From Amoebophrya sp. A120 (lineage: Eukaryota; Sar; Dinophyceae; Syndiniales; Amoebophryaceae): a DNA stretch of 64,000 nucleotides. Below are positions 40,696-51,188 of this stretch, one piece after another. The DNA lies in assembly GCA_905178155.1 (NCBI GenBank), contig CAJINV010000002.1, positions 8,203,224-8,267,223 of the forward strand. Direction: 5' to 3'. Position numbers and translations under genes: made by a program. Numbering within the stretch: position 1 is the stretch's first letter; the number at the start of each line of letters is the position of its first letter. The notes under the pieces are model-generated. The model was given only the letters and a program-made list of their open reading frames with translations. It searched no databases and had not been told where the DNA came from.

Positions 40696-42263
40696 ATGAT
40701 GCAAATTTTCCTGAGGTCCGGAAGCGTATCAGCTCGACCGGGGACTGTCTACATCAGGTCGGGACCATTCAGAGGACTGCCGCTGGTCTCATCGACTGTT
40801 GAAAAAAGCTACGGAGTTGTTTTGCCGCGTTCCTCAAATAAACTGACTGCTGCGCAGCTACCAATTCCACAAGGAGCGCAGCACGGAACAAGTAGGCCAC
40901 ACAGCTCCACGACGGCGACAAGCAGCTCCTCATCTTCGTCCACTTCGGGCCGATCGGAATTTGATGACGATTTGTTGAACTTCGACAGGGACAGCCAAAA
41001 AAAGCAACGAAACCGCATACCATCTGTTTTCCGCTTTCTCGGCATGGAGGATAAAATTGGAGTGTTTGTTGAGAAAAGCAGGATGCTGTTCCCAGGGACG
41101 AGTGTTTTCACATCGCGAATTTTTCAAGTACTTGCATCGAGCAGAGGAAGTGCAGGAACTTCTACGTCTTCAACCTCCTCCGGTTTCACGGCCCTGCACC
41201 AAACCTCGGGGTCCCTCGATGCCAACAAAATCTTCGCGCGACGGTTGATCCTGTACGGTGGCGCGATTTGGGTTTTCTCCCTCGGCGCGCTATTTTTCAT
41301 GGTCCCGTTCTTCAAACTGATGTGCCAATCCGGGGGCGATAACGGGGCCGCGAACCGGAACTTCGTCGGCCACAAAACGTACAACCATCTGGAGAAGGCC
41401 GAAGACCCGGTTTGTGCAAACCGATTGGTGAAGGTGAACTTCAACGGCACCGTCGCGACCAACCTGGACTGGGAGTTCCAGCCGCAGCAGCATTCGCTCT
41501 ACGTCGCGGTGGGCGAAACCGCGTTGGCGTTTTTCCGGGCCAAAAACATCGGCACCGAGCCGGTCATCGGAACCTCCACTTACGCGATTTTTCCGCCAGA
41601 GTGCGGGTTGTTCTTCAACAAAATCCAGTGCTTCTGCTTCGACGAGCAGCTGGTGAACCCGGGCGAAGAGGTGGACTTGCCGATTTTGTTCTACATCGAC
41701 CCGGACTTCGCCTACGACAACCGCGTTGCCAAAGTGGAGGAGTGCGAGTTGAGCTATCTGTTCATGCCGAGCGAGTCGAAGGTGCCGACCGATTACGCGG
41801 AACTGCAGGAAATTATTACAATGAAAAATGCCCCCACCCCCCCCACTTGGGGGCATTTGTATTGCAAACCTTTCCAAATGAAACATTCGCCCTCTTGCAT
41901 CTATCAGCATCACAGATTTCCGATCGTGAATAGCAGAAATTTGCATTGCAAAAGATCCCAGCAAGACCGGCGCTTGTCATGCAAGCGATGCGACACACAC
42001 CGAGACTCTGCATCAGAAAGGTTCATACTCCTGTCATGTATGACAAAAAGTTTTCATTTGGAAACTTTGCATCACAACTTTTTGCAACTTTGGGGGTGGG
42101 GGCATTTTTCCTCGCGATAGAAATGCGGGAATTCCAGTTGGAAAAAATGAAGGCGCGGGAGGAGGAAATTGGGAGGCAAAACAAGGTGGTTCCGAAGACG
42201 CTGGGAAATTTAAACAGTTTGGAAGACATCAAAAATCATCCTGCGATTGCGGCAGCAATTTGA
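40696..42263 (+). CDS. COX11: Cytochrome c oxidase assembly protein COX11, with introner
   Basis: Copper chaperone of the mitochondrial inner membrane that delivers Cu to the CuB site of cytochrome oxidase subunit 1. Exon 1 (40696 to about 41820) starts MMQIFLRSGS, a plausible mitochondrial targeting sequence, followed by a Ser-rich linker. One membrane span is seen (RLILYGGAIWVFSLGALFFMV). The CtaG/COX11 fold then shows VKVNFNGTVATNLDWEFQPQQ, VAVGETALAFFRAKNIG, GTSTYAIFPPECGLFFNKIQ and the copper-binding CFCF (C312, C314), then NPGEEVDLPILFYIDP and ELSYLFMP. Exon 2 (about 42111-42263) adds a charged helix (EFQLEKMKAREEEIGRQ). The CFCF and beta-strand order make the assignment firm. The N-terminal part before the span is longer than usual. 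Confidence 0.92.
41823..42110. mobile_element. Introner-like element, family F, in COX11
   Basis: This 288-bp element has TIRs GAAAAATGCCCCCACCCC and, on the other strand, GAAAAATGCCCCCACCCC. The left end also folds on itself (AAATGCCCCC with GGGGGCATTT at 41825-41861). No matching target duplication is visible. Removing the element plus five bases keeps the COX11 frame. The interior contains GCATCACA, TTGCATTGCAAA, TTGTCATGC and GCATCACAACTTT. Confidence 0.75.
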
Positions 42264-42972
42264 GGAAAGTCGGTGATTGGATGTTATTGAAAGAGGTGCG
42301 ATTTTTGTATAAGTAGTTGATGGCGCATGTAGGCGCGCGAGGCGCAGTTGTATCGACTGCAGAGTCGGCCGCGTGTCCAGTAGTGATTTTTGAGTTTGTG
42401 TGCAGAAGATGCACGTGGCCCCGTGCAAAAAGCGACTCGAGTCGAAGACATGATGTTGATGACCGGTGCTGTATGCGAAGGTGTCACTCTTGTTCCGTCG
42501 TTTTGCGACTGTCAGTCTCGTGTCACAGCACGTGCGTGCAATGAAAGTCGTGTGGTCAGCTGTACTCTTACGTCTCACTCCTCTCCCCACTAGCTAAGAC
42601 ATGGACAACTTATCTGCTTCGGGCGTCAGACTTCTGATACCGGGCACAGAGCTGCGTGTGAGATTTCTGAGCAGGAGGACCTAGCGCCTTTATTTCATGC
42701 TTTGTCTCTTTTTCTTCCAAACTGAAAGGGTTCGTAAAAAATTGGGGTGATTTTTTGTTGTCGTGGACAAGGAGACAAGTTTCTTTTGAAAAATAGCGCC
42801 AGCACTAGATTTGGAAGTCTGTGCCTCAGCAAAAACAAAGGCACTGTGGCTACAGCCTCGCAAAGGCTTGCTGAAGTTGAGTGGTCCTATTCTGTGGAAG
42901 TACTATCCGAGCTGCGAGTTCCGCCTCCTCATACATTACTCTGAATTAAAACACCGAACCAACATCGAAAAA
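42264..42972. other. Intergenic region
   Basis: No gene is recognised. Frames of 60-126 codons occur on both strands but have no coding signature. The part next to 42973 is the 5' UTR of the SCOC-like gene. Confidence 0.45.
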
Positions 42973-43312
42973 ATGTCGCAAGCCTCCGGCTATTACCACC
43001 CGCACACCCAGCAGCAGCAGGACGAAAACGCCCAGCGCCAGGCAGTGATCGAAAAGATCATGGCGCTCCAGCAAAACCTTTCGGACGTGACGCTGAAGAT
43101 CGATGCTGCGAGGCAGGAGAACTTGCAGCTGAAAGAGGAAAACGATGTGCTGAAAGATTACGTGCAGCAGCTGGTATAGTTTAAACTCGGCCGGTTCATT
43201 TTTTGCTCTGTTTTTTTTGTGCGCTTGAGAAACATTTCGACATGATGAAATACCAAACAACGAAAAAAAACAGGTTGCGTCTGTGGAGAGACCATCGGGG
43301 AGTGCGGGTTAG
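42973..43312 (+). CDS. SCOC: Short coiled-coil protein (SCOC-like), 2 exons
   Basis: Exon 1 (42973-43173) and exon 2 (43274-43312) are joined over a GT-AG intron (GTATAG to AACAG) to give 79 residues. The sequence QAVIEKIMALQQNLSDVTLK followed by IDAARQENLQLKEENDVLKD and YVQQL aligns along its whole length with SCOC/UNC-69 ([36 protein letters not shown] in vertebrates, quoted as a family pattern in parts). SCOC proteins bind Arl1 and FEZ at the Golgi and in vesicle and autophagy traffic. The N-terminal 20 residues are Gln/His-rich. If the intron is retained the protein stops after QQLV with almost no change. Confidence 0.75.
43174..43273 (+). other. GT-AG intron of the SCOC-like gene
   Basis: The 100-nt intron starts GTATAGTTT and ends AAAACAG. 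Splicing replaces a stop by VASVERPSGSAG and a stop. Confidence 0.55.
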
Positions 43313-44219
43313 TGGCTCGATATTTGCTTCTTGCACTTACTTTTGACGATACCTTGCGGCTGACACTACAACTCATCTCCGACGGGGCGACGGTTTTTTC
43401 TAGTCCCCTTTCGAAGATACCGTGTACCAAAGCCAAAGCCGCGGGGTGCAGTTGGCGACGACTTCCTGAACGTCCAAGCGAGCTTTTTTGGTGGCGGAAG
43501 ACTCGAATTGCAGCAATTTGGTCGTCGAGCCTCCCGCACTGCGACGCGCCGCGTCACTTGGCGGGCAGCGGGTGATGAAGATATTTGACGAACACAGAAA
43601 GCAAAGGAAATTGCGGGAGTACTTGCGAATTGATAGTCCCACCTTCTGCTGCCGTCACCAGATAGCAGCATCCAATCCGTGTAAAGAAAATGATCTTGTA
43701 CGAGGACCCCTTCGGCGATGACAACCGCTTCCGCGTTCTCGAAGTGCTGGGCAGCGGTGCGGCCGAGCAATGTCGAAGATCAAGATGACGGGCGGAAGTT
43801 GTAGAAAGATTTGCACTGAATCTGAAACTGAATAACGAAGACTGCATTCACGGGCATTCGCCGCAGAGAAGACCCATCTTCACACCAATCGGCGTGTCGC
43901 AATAGGGGAAACATAGACGAGGGGTTTCTACTCGTATGAGGTGAGGATTGATGACCCGGCTCCGGGTCGTGGACCGGAAATTTTGAATTCTTTGTCCATT
44001 AAATTTTGTTGAGTTGGATAACAATTACATTCCGCAATAGACATAATATAACGAGAACGGAGCCAAGCGACTCCCTTTACTGTGTGCACGAATTCACATC
44101 GACTCCAGCATCCTGGATCGGAATCGCAGTCGAACTAAAAAAACGTTGGGCGTGTCTACATTGTAGACTCACCCCGGCAGTCGCTATGACTGTGTCAGCA
44201 AAAAGAAAAACACAGCCAA
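43313..44219. other. Region with one possible short first exon
   Basis: A 32-codon + strand frame at 43690-43788 begins MILYEDPFGDDNRFRVLEVL and GSGAAEQ, which looks coding but has no continuation that I can find; a GT lies at about 43771. It may be the first exon of a gene whose remainder is not visible, or a relic. The rest holds nothing supportable. Confidence 0.25.
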
Positions 44220-46560
44220 CGAATATGTGTTCGCGTTTATCGTGGCGGGCGGTTCGTGTGCACGTTCACGGTTCCGCAGCCACCGCGGAGCATGTCTTCA
44301 CATGCGCGGCGTGAGTCACTATCATTTTTTTGTTAAGGAAGCACCGCGCACGCGCGCGCCGCATTGCTTGTGTGCGCAACCCATCCGGGAGCGCGCGAGG
44401 TCGCGCGCCACGATTTCCCCGCGTTCGCTGGTAACGTTTTGCCGCGCAGCGGCGCCGCTGCTTCATGCGCTGAAGACGCCCCGGCCCCGATTGCCCCGGG
44501 GTGCAGAGTTCGAGCGTCTGGCGCGTAAGCAAGCAGGGGGGGCCCCTGGGGTGATCGAAGGCGCCCGGCGACCGCGGTGGCGCGCCGCCCCTACGCTGCC
44601 GCCCGCGTGGGCGCCAAGGAAGCGAGGGACGCGCGCGGGCGCTTCATTCGAGCGGGGGCGAACGCCCGCTCGGACTTGGGGGATTCGGAAAACGAGTTGG
44701 CCACGCAACAGGCGGGCGCCGAGGCGGAAGCGGAGAACGTTGGCAGCGAGGCGGTAGGCGCGCCGGCGGCCTTATGCGGTCAAGCGGCCGGCCATTGTTG
44801 CGCCGGGGCCCGATAGGCGCGCGCTTCTTCTAATGTGGCGCGCGCGCCATGGCGCCGCTGGCCGGCCTCCCGCGTGCGCCTCGCTCGCTATGGGGGCGGC
44901 GGCTTCACGCAGTGCGTGTTGGGGGCGACAGCAAAAGCCCAACCATGCTGCGCGTAAATTCATTCGCGCAGCGCGCGCGAATTTAATCGCTTGGATTTCG
45001 AGGAGTCCAGCCGCGTGCCGGAGTCGTGGGGGGCGGCTGTAGTTTGGCCATCCTTATGCCATCGAGCCGGGAGCCAGGCAGCAGGTTGGCGTGCGAACTC
45101 GAAAAGTATGAGGGAGAGCCGCGGAAAGAGAAGGGCCGCGAGCCCCGTCCGCGTCCGAGGCCGTTCGGCCCGCGCCGGGTGCGCCAGCCGCGCAGTACCG
45201 AGCGAGCTGAAGGCCCCGCCGCTTTCTCCTGCGCCCGAGCCGGCGGGCGCGGGGTCGGGCGACTCCCACCGCGTCAGCGACTCCCACCACTGGGCGCTGG
45301 CGTTCTACCAGGACAGGCGAGCGCGGACGCTCTGGGCCGGGCCGGCCCTCGGGGGGGCCTCACGTGGTGCACAGTCGTACATTGAAAGTCACAGGCTCGC
45401 AAAAATTTCAATGGTGCGCGAGGAAATCCGTTCAAGCTGCATGTGTTTGGGTGTGCAGCAGGAGATGGACGACGTGCGTGCCTGCGCGCAGTGGGCCCCT
45501 TGCGCGGACGGCCGCGGGCATGCCCCCGGCCGGGCCCGGATCAATGGAGTTGTCAGCGCAATGCCGCGACGAAACTAACATCACGAAAGAGGAAGCAGGC
45601 AGCGGGGGCCCCCGGCGCTCTGGCGTGAAGGAATCAGCTCGGCGGTGGCTCTTGGGCAGTTGCCCGGCCGCCGCCCCTCAGGGCCCGGCCGCCGGCGCTT
45701 TTCTCTGTCAGTCCGCCCCCTCGGCCGGGGGGGTCGTTTTTCGTTCCTATCGTTTCTTTCAGCCCGGCGCCCCTTTCCGGCCGGCCCGCTGGCTGATCGA
45801 GTGTTCAACGAGTCCGGGCGTTCGAAGAGCTTCCTTCACTGTGTCGGCACTGGTGCCGGAGCAATGGAGACGACCCCTATGCGACTGGGTTTCGAGGCCG
45901 CTTATGCCACGGACAGATCCTTACTTACACGCGCAAGGGCCGAAGATACCAGGAGGCCACAGCGCTCGCTGATAATAGATCTTTCCGAACCCGCAGTGAG
46001 CGAGGCACCGATCAGAATGGAAGATACGCTGTCACGACGAAGCAGCTGGACGCCGACACGCACTCCGCGCCCTGCCGCCCCTTTCCTGTTCTCGAGGTCA
46101 GGTGGGCAGGCGGCCGGCCGGATGTGCTCGGTCGGTCGGTCGGTGGCCGGCCGCTCGCGCGCTCAATAGATTTCTTCGGTTGGCCGGTGTCCCCATATGA
46201 ATGCCGTAGGGCCCTTTGGGCAGGCCAGGGCCCGCCTGCGCAGCGCAGCCACAGGACGCTGGGGCGCACGCCTTTGCGCGTGCCAGTAAATAGGGGTCTG
46301 GCCGCGTTGCGCGCGGACACCGGCCAGAGGGCCGCTGTTGCTTCGTTAATTTACATGAAGATCCTGGAGGCTAATTCGATGTGCTCGCTTCCATATCGAA
46401 TATGAGGCGATGTCGGCGGCCGGTCGGTTGGTTGCGTGCTGGGCTCGCCCAATGCACGGGGAAGTCGCTCCCGGCCTTCGCTCCTAGCTCGCTCGGCGGC
46501 CCGTCCGTGCAGAACAGCTCGGTCGTGTGTTCATACATTCCATCCGCGCTCTGCCTGTGT
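44220..46560. other. Second GC-rich island without recognisable genes
   Basis: About 2.3 kb of very GC-rich sequence with GCGCGCG and CGGCCGG runs and a short GGTC tandem (about 46130-46143). Many overlapping long frames on both strands are Arg/Ala/Gly/Pro-rich and show no domain. It resembles the island at 33-35 kb in texture, but by eye I could not align the two. Its origin is unknown. Confidence 0.5.
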
Positions 46561-46770
46561 TAATTTTTGAAGCCGGTCTTCCCGTTCGTCTTCGTTTCCT
46601 CTCGGATGCATCTCATGCTTACCTTTCCGATACCGTTACTTACCGATACCCGCCGATCGAGCTGTATTTTTATCGCCACGGCGACGGCCGTCAATCCTTT
46701 TTTTCAGATGCCCGCACTACTAACTTTTCCTCTTGCCCTTTTGTGAAGTTTTTCGTCTCAAGTAAGAAAG

Positions 46771-48476
46771 ATGGCCCCTGCTGCTCCTTCCAATTATGCC
46801 GGCGACCAGCAGCCGCTCCCGGAGAAGCTGCGGGAGATTCTTGGGGAGCATTGCCAAGTACAGCGCGTGAACAAGGACCGCAAAATTGTCGGCGCGGCCA
46901 GTCCGGAGGAGCTGGGGCAGTCCATGGAGAACGAGCAGCGTCGGAAATTTTGCGAAAATCAGCTGAGCCAACTGGGTAACGACTTTGACAAGGTGGTCCA
47001 GTGGGTAGAGGCGGTGAAGGCAAAAGCCAATGCTTTGTACTACAGCTCTCGCTACGAACCCGACCGTGTGCAAGAACACGAGCTTGTCTCCGATCCCGCC
47101 TCCGACGAGCAGGCAATTGCTCTTTGTTCGGCTCGTCCTGATGGGACGACTAGTCCAGCTGCGTGCCCGTCCACATCTACTTCCTGTGCAAGTGAAGATT
47201 TGTCCTGCGACCTTGCCAAGCTGAAAGAAGCCGCGTTGCTCTACTACGACTGCTTGTCCGGACTGGAAAAGTGTGCAAAAATTATCGTTGCGAAAGGACA
47301 ATACGATGAGGGAAGTAGCAGCTGCAGCAGCACAACAGAAACCGGAGGCCGAACTGAGAATGAAAAGACGAGAAACTCGTACCAGCAGCAGATACAACTG
47401 CCGATCACGGCCAACCTGGCTGCCTGTATGTTGGAAATGCGGCATTTTCGAGAGTGCATTCGTTTGTGCGACTTGGCACTGTCTGTACAGCCCGATCACG
47501 TGAAGGCGCTTGTCCGCCGAGGTATTGCCTACTACAAGCTACGGGAACCGGGGAAGGCAAAAGTATAGTACTAGACTGTTGCGGTTGATGGGGTTGGAAG
47601 CAACATGACAAAGGCAGGTTCGCGAATCTTTTGAGTAGCTGTCGCTTTGTGCCTGTTTGATGATGAAAAACTATCAATCCCACATTTAGCACAACTTGAA
47701 AAACAAAGGTAGATCTCATTCGCAGCCTCGAGTTGCTGGATATCATGGATGCCGCCACAGCTGGGGACACTGCTGGGACCGGCAGTGCCGCGGCGACAGC
47801 CGGCACTGCAGCTCTGTCAGCGACAACGACAGAGAATCTTCGCCGACGGGCAACTGTGTATTTGAACTGGGCGAGGAAGGCGTTGCAGGAGGATAAGGAG
47901 CGAACACGGAAAATGTTCAACCATCGGCTGTACGAAGAGATGCAGTCTTTGAACTATCAGGAATCGCAACAGAGTCGGTTGGTGAAAGACGGAAATGATC
48001 ATGTACGTGATGAAAATGTTGTACTGCAACAGGAACCGAAGTCGGCGCCGTCAGCTGGTGCTTCCAGTGCAGCCGCGAGGACCCTGTTAGAAGAAGAAGG
48101 CGCAGATGAAGTAGATGAACCACGGCCAAATAAAACGGAGAGCGCAGTAAAGAATGTGTGTAGTAAACAAGACAAAGAGGGGGCTGGCAACTATAGCAAT
48201 ACCGACGACGCAACTTCCCTTTCGACCACTACCCGAGCAAGACGGAAGGATATGTGCAGCACCAGTGATGGCGCGTCGGGTACGACATTTGAGAAAATCA
48301 CTATTCCGAAAGTAAAGAAGAAGAAGGAGCTGAGTTTTTACGCCGACAAGCCAGATGTGAAGATGAACCAGCTTTCCGACGAAGATATTGACCGATTGAT
48401 CAAGGAAGAATTGGAGGAAATCCGTTCCCGGACGTTTTTTCAACAGTGTTGTGGATGTAGGAGGCGGAGAAGCTGA
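46771..48476 (+). CDS. TPR-domain protein, co-chaperone-like, 2 exons
   Basis: Exon 1 (46771-47562) and exon 2 (47709-48476) are joined by a GT-AG intron to encode 519 residues. The helical segment FDKVVQWVEAVKAKANALYYSSRYEPDR begins a TPR-like bundle, followed by KLKEAALLYYDCLSGLEKCAKI and the clear TPR pair LPITANLAACMLEMRHFRECIRLCDLALSVQPDHVKALVRRGIAYYKLREPGKA, shown here in parts of one continuous stretch. This layout matches the FKBP/CYP40-type TPR that binds Hsp90 C termini, but no isomerase domain is seen. The second half is charged and disordered, ending in LSDEDIDRLIKEELEEIRSR and a Cys/Arg-rich FFQQCCGCRRRRS, a possible lipid-anchored end. The client is unknown. Confidence 0.7.
47563..47708 (+). 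other. GT-AG intron of the TPR gene
   Basis: Starts GTATAGTAC and ends AACAAAG. The spliced frame reads REPGKAK-VDLIRSLELLDIM. No inverted-repeat ends. Confidence 0.65.
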
Positions 48477-48859
48477 CTCCAGTGCGCATAGGATGCCAGA
48501 ATGTGCTTCGTGATGTCCAAATAAGCGTAGTTTTGTCGCTATGGACTCTACGTGAGTGCTTTTGTTGTATGTGTGGAAAAACTCAATAGGATCAGACTGA
48601 TCATATGCAAGATGCCACTATTGATGAAGAACAAGAATTCTGTTGAGAAGGGGAAGGCTGATGTGCTCCTCATGTTTGAGTACGGCTGATTGTTATTGCT
48701 TAGAGTGTTCGAGTATCCGGCCACCAGCTACATTCTTAGTCTTCGCTACTTCTAAGTGCCTCGCGTCGACCCTTCTACTTTTTTGCGCTCACTGATAGTT
48801 GAATTGTTTCAAGGGTTGCAACAAACTATTGCTCGTCCTCGATCGAAAGCAGCATCATT
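48477..48859. other. Intergenic region
   Basis: No gene or repeat is recognised. It separates the TPR gene from the mL49 gene on the same strand. Confidence 0.45.
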
Positions 48860-49477
48860 ATGCAAGCGTTGGGCGTTGCAACCATTTCGCGCACACCTGT
48901 TGCCGATCGCTTTCTCTTCGCCCGCACCACACGGGCACTGGTTGCTCCACCGCCGCCTTCTGGTGTAATTCTATTTTCTGCAACCAGCTCCACATGCTCA
49001 ACTCGTTGCACCGTTCCAAGTCGGTCTCAGTTTCTGCCACACCACTGCTTCTCCACCGCAGCTTCAGCCGACGCCACTACTTTCGCGTCCAGTAGCTCTA
49101 CTAGCTCGGCAGGGGAGCAGCTGCCGCAGCAGAATCTCCCCAATAATCTCGTAACTCCTTCTAGTTTCTCGTTTCGCAGTACACTCTCAAAACGGGACCC
49201 GGTCCCCGCGCTCGAGAACAAGCGGAACAAAGCCGGACCGCCGTTCTACGTGAAGCGCACCTCGAGCGGGAATTTGCCCATTTATGTTTTCAAGAAGAAC
49301 AACAAAACGCTTGCGCTTACGGTGATTCGCAAGGTTCGCGGCGATATCAACGAGCTGAAAAAACAGCTGGAGGTGCTTTGTCGTACCCGAGTGAGGATAT
49401 CAGAATCGCAAGGACTAGAAATATTTGGCGACTGCAAGAACGTGATACGGAGCTACTTGGAAGGCTGCGGGTCGTGA
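48860..49477 (+). CDS. MRPL49: Mitochondrial large-subunit ribosomal protein mL49
   Basis: Mitoribosomal protein of the mL49/Img2 family. The ORF encodes 205 residues in a single exon, with the start at the ATG at 48860. The N-terminal 115 residues are Ser/Arg/Thr-rich with few acids (MQALGVATISRTPVADRFLF), as expected of a mitochondrial presequence. The conserved domain follows: PPFYVKRTSSGNLPIYVF, ALTVIRKVRGDINELKKQLE and the C-terminal LEIFGDCKNVIRSYLEGCG. These match the family pattern of RT..GNLPVY, LTVIRKI.GD and a final GF/CG-type helix. It implies an active mitochondrial ribosome, as expected where cytochrome oxidase is assembled. Confidence 0.85.
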   Translation: MQALGVATISRTPVADRFLFARTTRALVAPPPPSGVILFSATSSTCSTRCTVPSRSQFLPHHCFSTAASADATTFASSSSTSSAGEQLPQQNLPNNLVTPSSFSFRSTLSKRDPVPALENKRNKAGPPFYVKRTSSGNLPIYVFKKNNKTLALTVIRKVRGDINELKKQLEVLCRTRVRISESQGLEIFGDCKNVIRSYLEGCGS

Positions 49478-50180
49478 AAAGTGATCGGGAAAAAAGTATA
49501 GAAGAAGCGGCACCTGCTACATTTTTTGTTTCTCTTTTTTGGATTAGAGTTCGTTGCTCGCTATCTGTAGTGCGCGAGACAGTCTGTGCTTCATTATCTT
49601 GTTCTTCCATTTGATTTCAAGCCGGGTAAAGCTACAGTTATTGGACACAGCTGAGCGCTCAGGCATGATGTATTGATTTCTCCGCGTACGCACCACGAGA
49701 AGTCGTTATCGACAGGAGAGCTGAGTGAGTACCCTCCCAGACGAGTTGTAAAGGAGCGAGATTATATTCAGTAAGAGAGACACGAGGCCAAAGCGAAGCG
49801 AGAGTTTGTGTTTGATCGAGAGTTCTCGTGATGTATTCCGACCGAGATTGAGTTTGAGAGCACCGAATGTAGTGTGCTTTCCTCGTGTTGTTTGATAACA
49901 TCGATAAATCTTTGATTTCGGGCCAAAGATGTCGAAGAGCAAGCTACTTCAAGTACTACTTTCAGGATCAGGAGATAGTTGGTTCATCAACTTACTTTTC
50001 ACAACAGAGGAAGAACGTAGCCTCAGGTTGCCCATTTCGAATTCGACATTTGCATGCGGATGTTGCGTCCCATTGTTTTACTAGTCTCGTGGTACGAAGA
50101 AGTTCAAGGTTGGTCGTGTCTAGCTTTTCTCGAGAGAAAATTCTAGTGTGCAATACAGAAACACACGACCCCAGCGCAGA
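49478..50180. other. Intergenic region
   Basis: Nothing supportable is seen. It holds the 3' UTR of the mL49 gene and the presumed promoter of the following ORF. Confidence 0.4.
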
Positions 50181-51188
50181 ATGGAGTCGACGCGGCGCAC
50201 GGAAGGACGTCATGATGCTCTCTCGTCCTCGCCCACTGGCGGTACCGATCGAAGCAGTGAGACAGCTGTTTTAACTGGAACCAGCAGGAGCAGTTCCAGC
50301 AGAAATCTCCACTGGCGGGAAGAACAGAGGGACCACAACGTGGGCGAGAGAAGCAGGAGGTCTTTCCAGCCGGCATCGTGCCACCAGGTAGTACCGCAGC
50401 ATTGTGCAACTGACTGTTCCAAGGAAGAAGACCTTTTCTATGATGCGCACGAAGATTTTTCGAACGCGACGACCCCACCTGCGTCCTCCAGAACGAGGGG
50501 AATAAATCGGAGCAGCGAGGAAAGAAGCCGAAGCAGTAATAACTCTCACGACCACGGCACCAGCGGCTCCTACACGCCAGCAGAAGTAGCGCAAATTGAA
50601 CTAGCGACATGCGCGATTCTTGAGTCAACAGAAGAACGTCCTCTGCCGTGCTTCTGCAAAACAAGCTCAAAGCCGCGAAGACCCCGAAGAGCTGACGGCA
50701 AGACGAGCAACAGTTGTCACTTCTCTTCGCGTAGCGGGGGTAAAGCAACGAGAAGTCCAGCAAAAAAGTCGGAAGCAGGACAAAAGACAAACCGCACAAC
50801 TCGCTTCAGCCGGTTTTTCCTCGGAGCGTGCAGTTTGGCCGGGTCAGCGTACGCACTGTCCAACCAGTGTCGAGTGGAATTCGATAAGATGTACCTCGAG
50901 GACGTGCAGCGTACAGTTTCTTTTTTGATTTCGCTTCTAAATCGAAATCTCTCGCTCTCCTGTGATGAAGTGGACGGTTTTTTCTGTTGCATGCACGCAT
51001 CTATCGATCTCTCTGCGTTGAACAGCAACATCATACATAATAGCTTTTATCCACCACACAACAGATTTCATTTCCTGGAAACATTTTTGGACGTTTTGCG
51101 GGGTGAGACAGCAGAATCGGCTGGCGACGTGCTGCGACACAATCGACTTCGCGACCAAGCAGTCCAGCGGGTGCACAGACGCTTGTAA
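50181..51188 (+). CDS. Hypothetical protein, disordered N half
   Basis: The open frame starts at 50148; I prefer the second ATG (50181, MESTRRTEGRHDALSSS). About 335 residues. The first 200 are Ser/Arg/Thr/His-rich and disordered. The C-terminal part is more ordered: RFFLGACSLAGSAYALSNQC, YLEDVQRTVSFLISLLNRNL and FHFLETFLDVLRGE. I recognise no family. Several Cys are scattered with no zinc pattern. The frame could be non-coding, since its codon composition is less biased than in the neighbouring genes. Confidence 0.4.
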   Translation: MESTRRTEGRHDALSSSPTGGTDRSSETAVLTGTSRSSSSRNLHWREEQRDHNVGERSRRSFQPASCHQVVPQHCATDCSKEEDLFYDAHEDFSNATTPPASSRTRGINRSSEERSRSSNNSHDHGTSGSYTPAEVAQIELATCAILESTEERPLPCFCKTSSKPRRPRRADGKTSNSCHFSSRSGGKATRSPAKKSEAGQKTNRTTRFSRFFLGACSLAGSAYALSNQCRVEFDKMYLEDVQRTVSFLISLLNRNLSLSCDEVDGFFCCMHASIDLSALNSNIIHNSFYPPHNRFHFLETFLDVLRGETAESAGDVLRHNRLRDQAVQRVHRRL

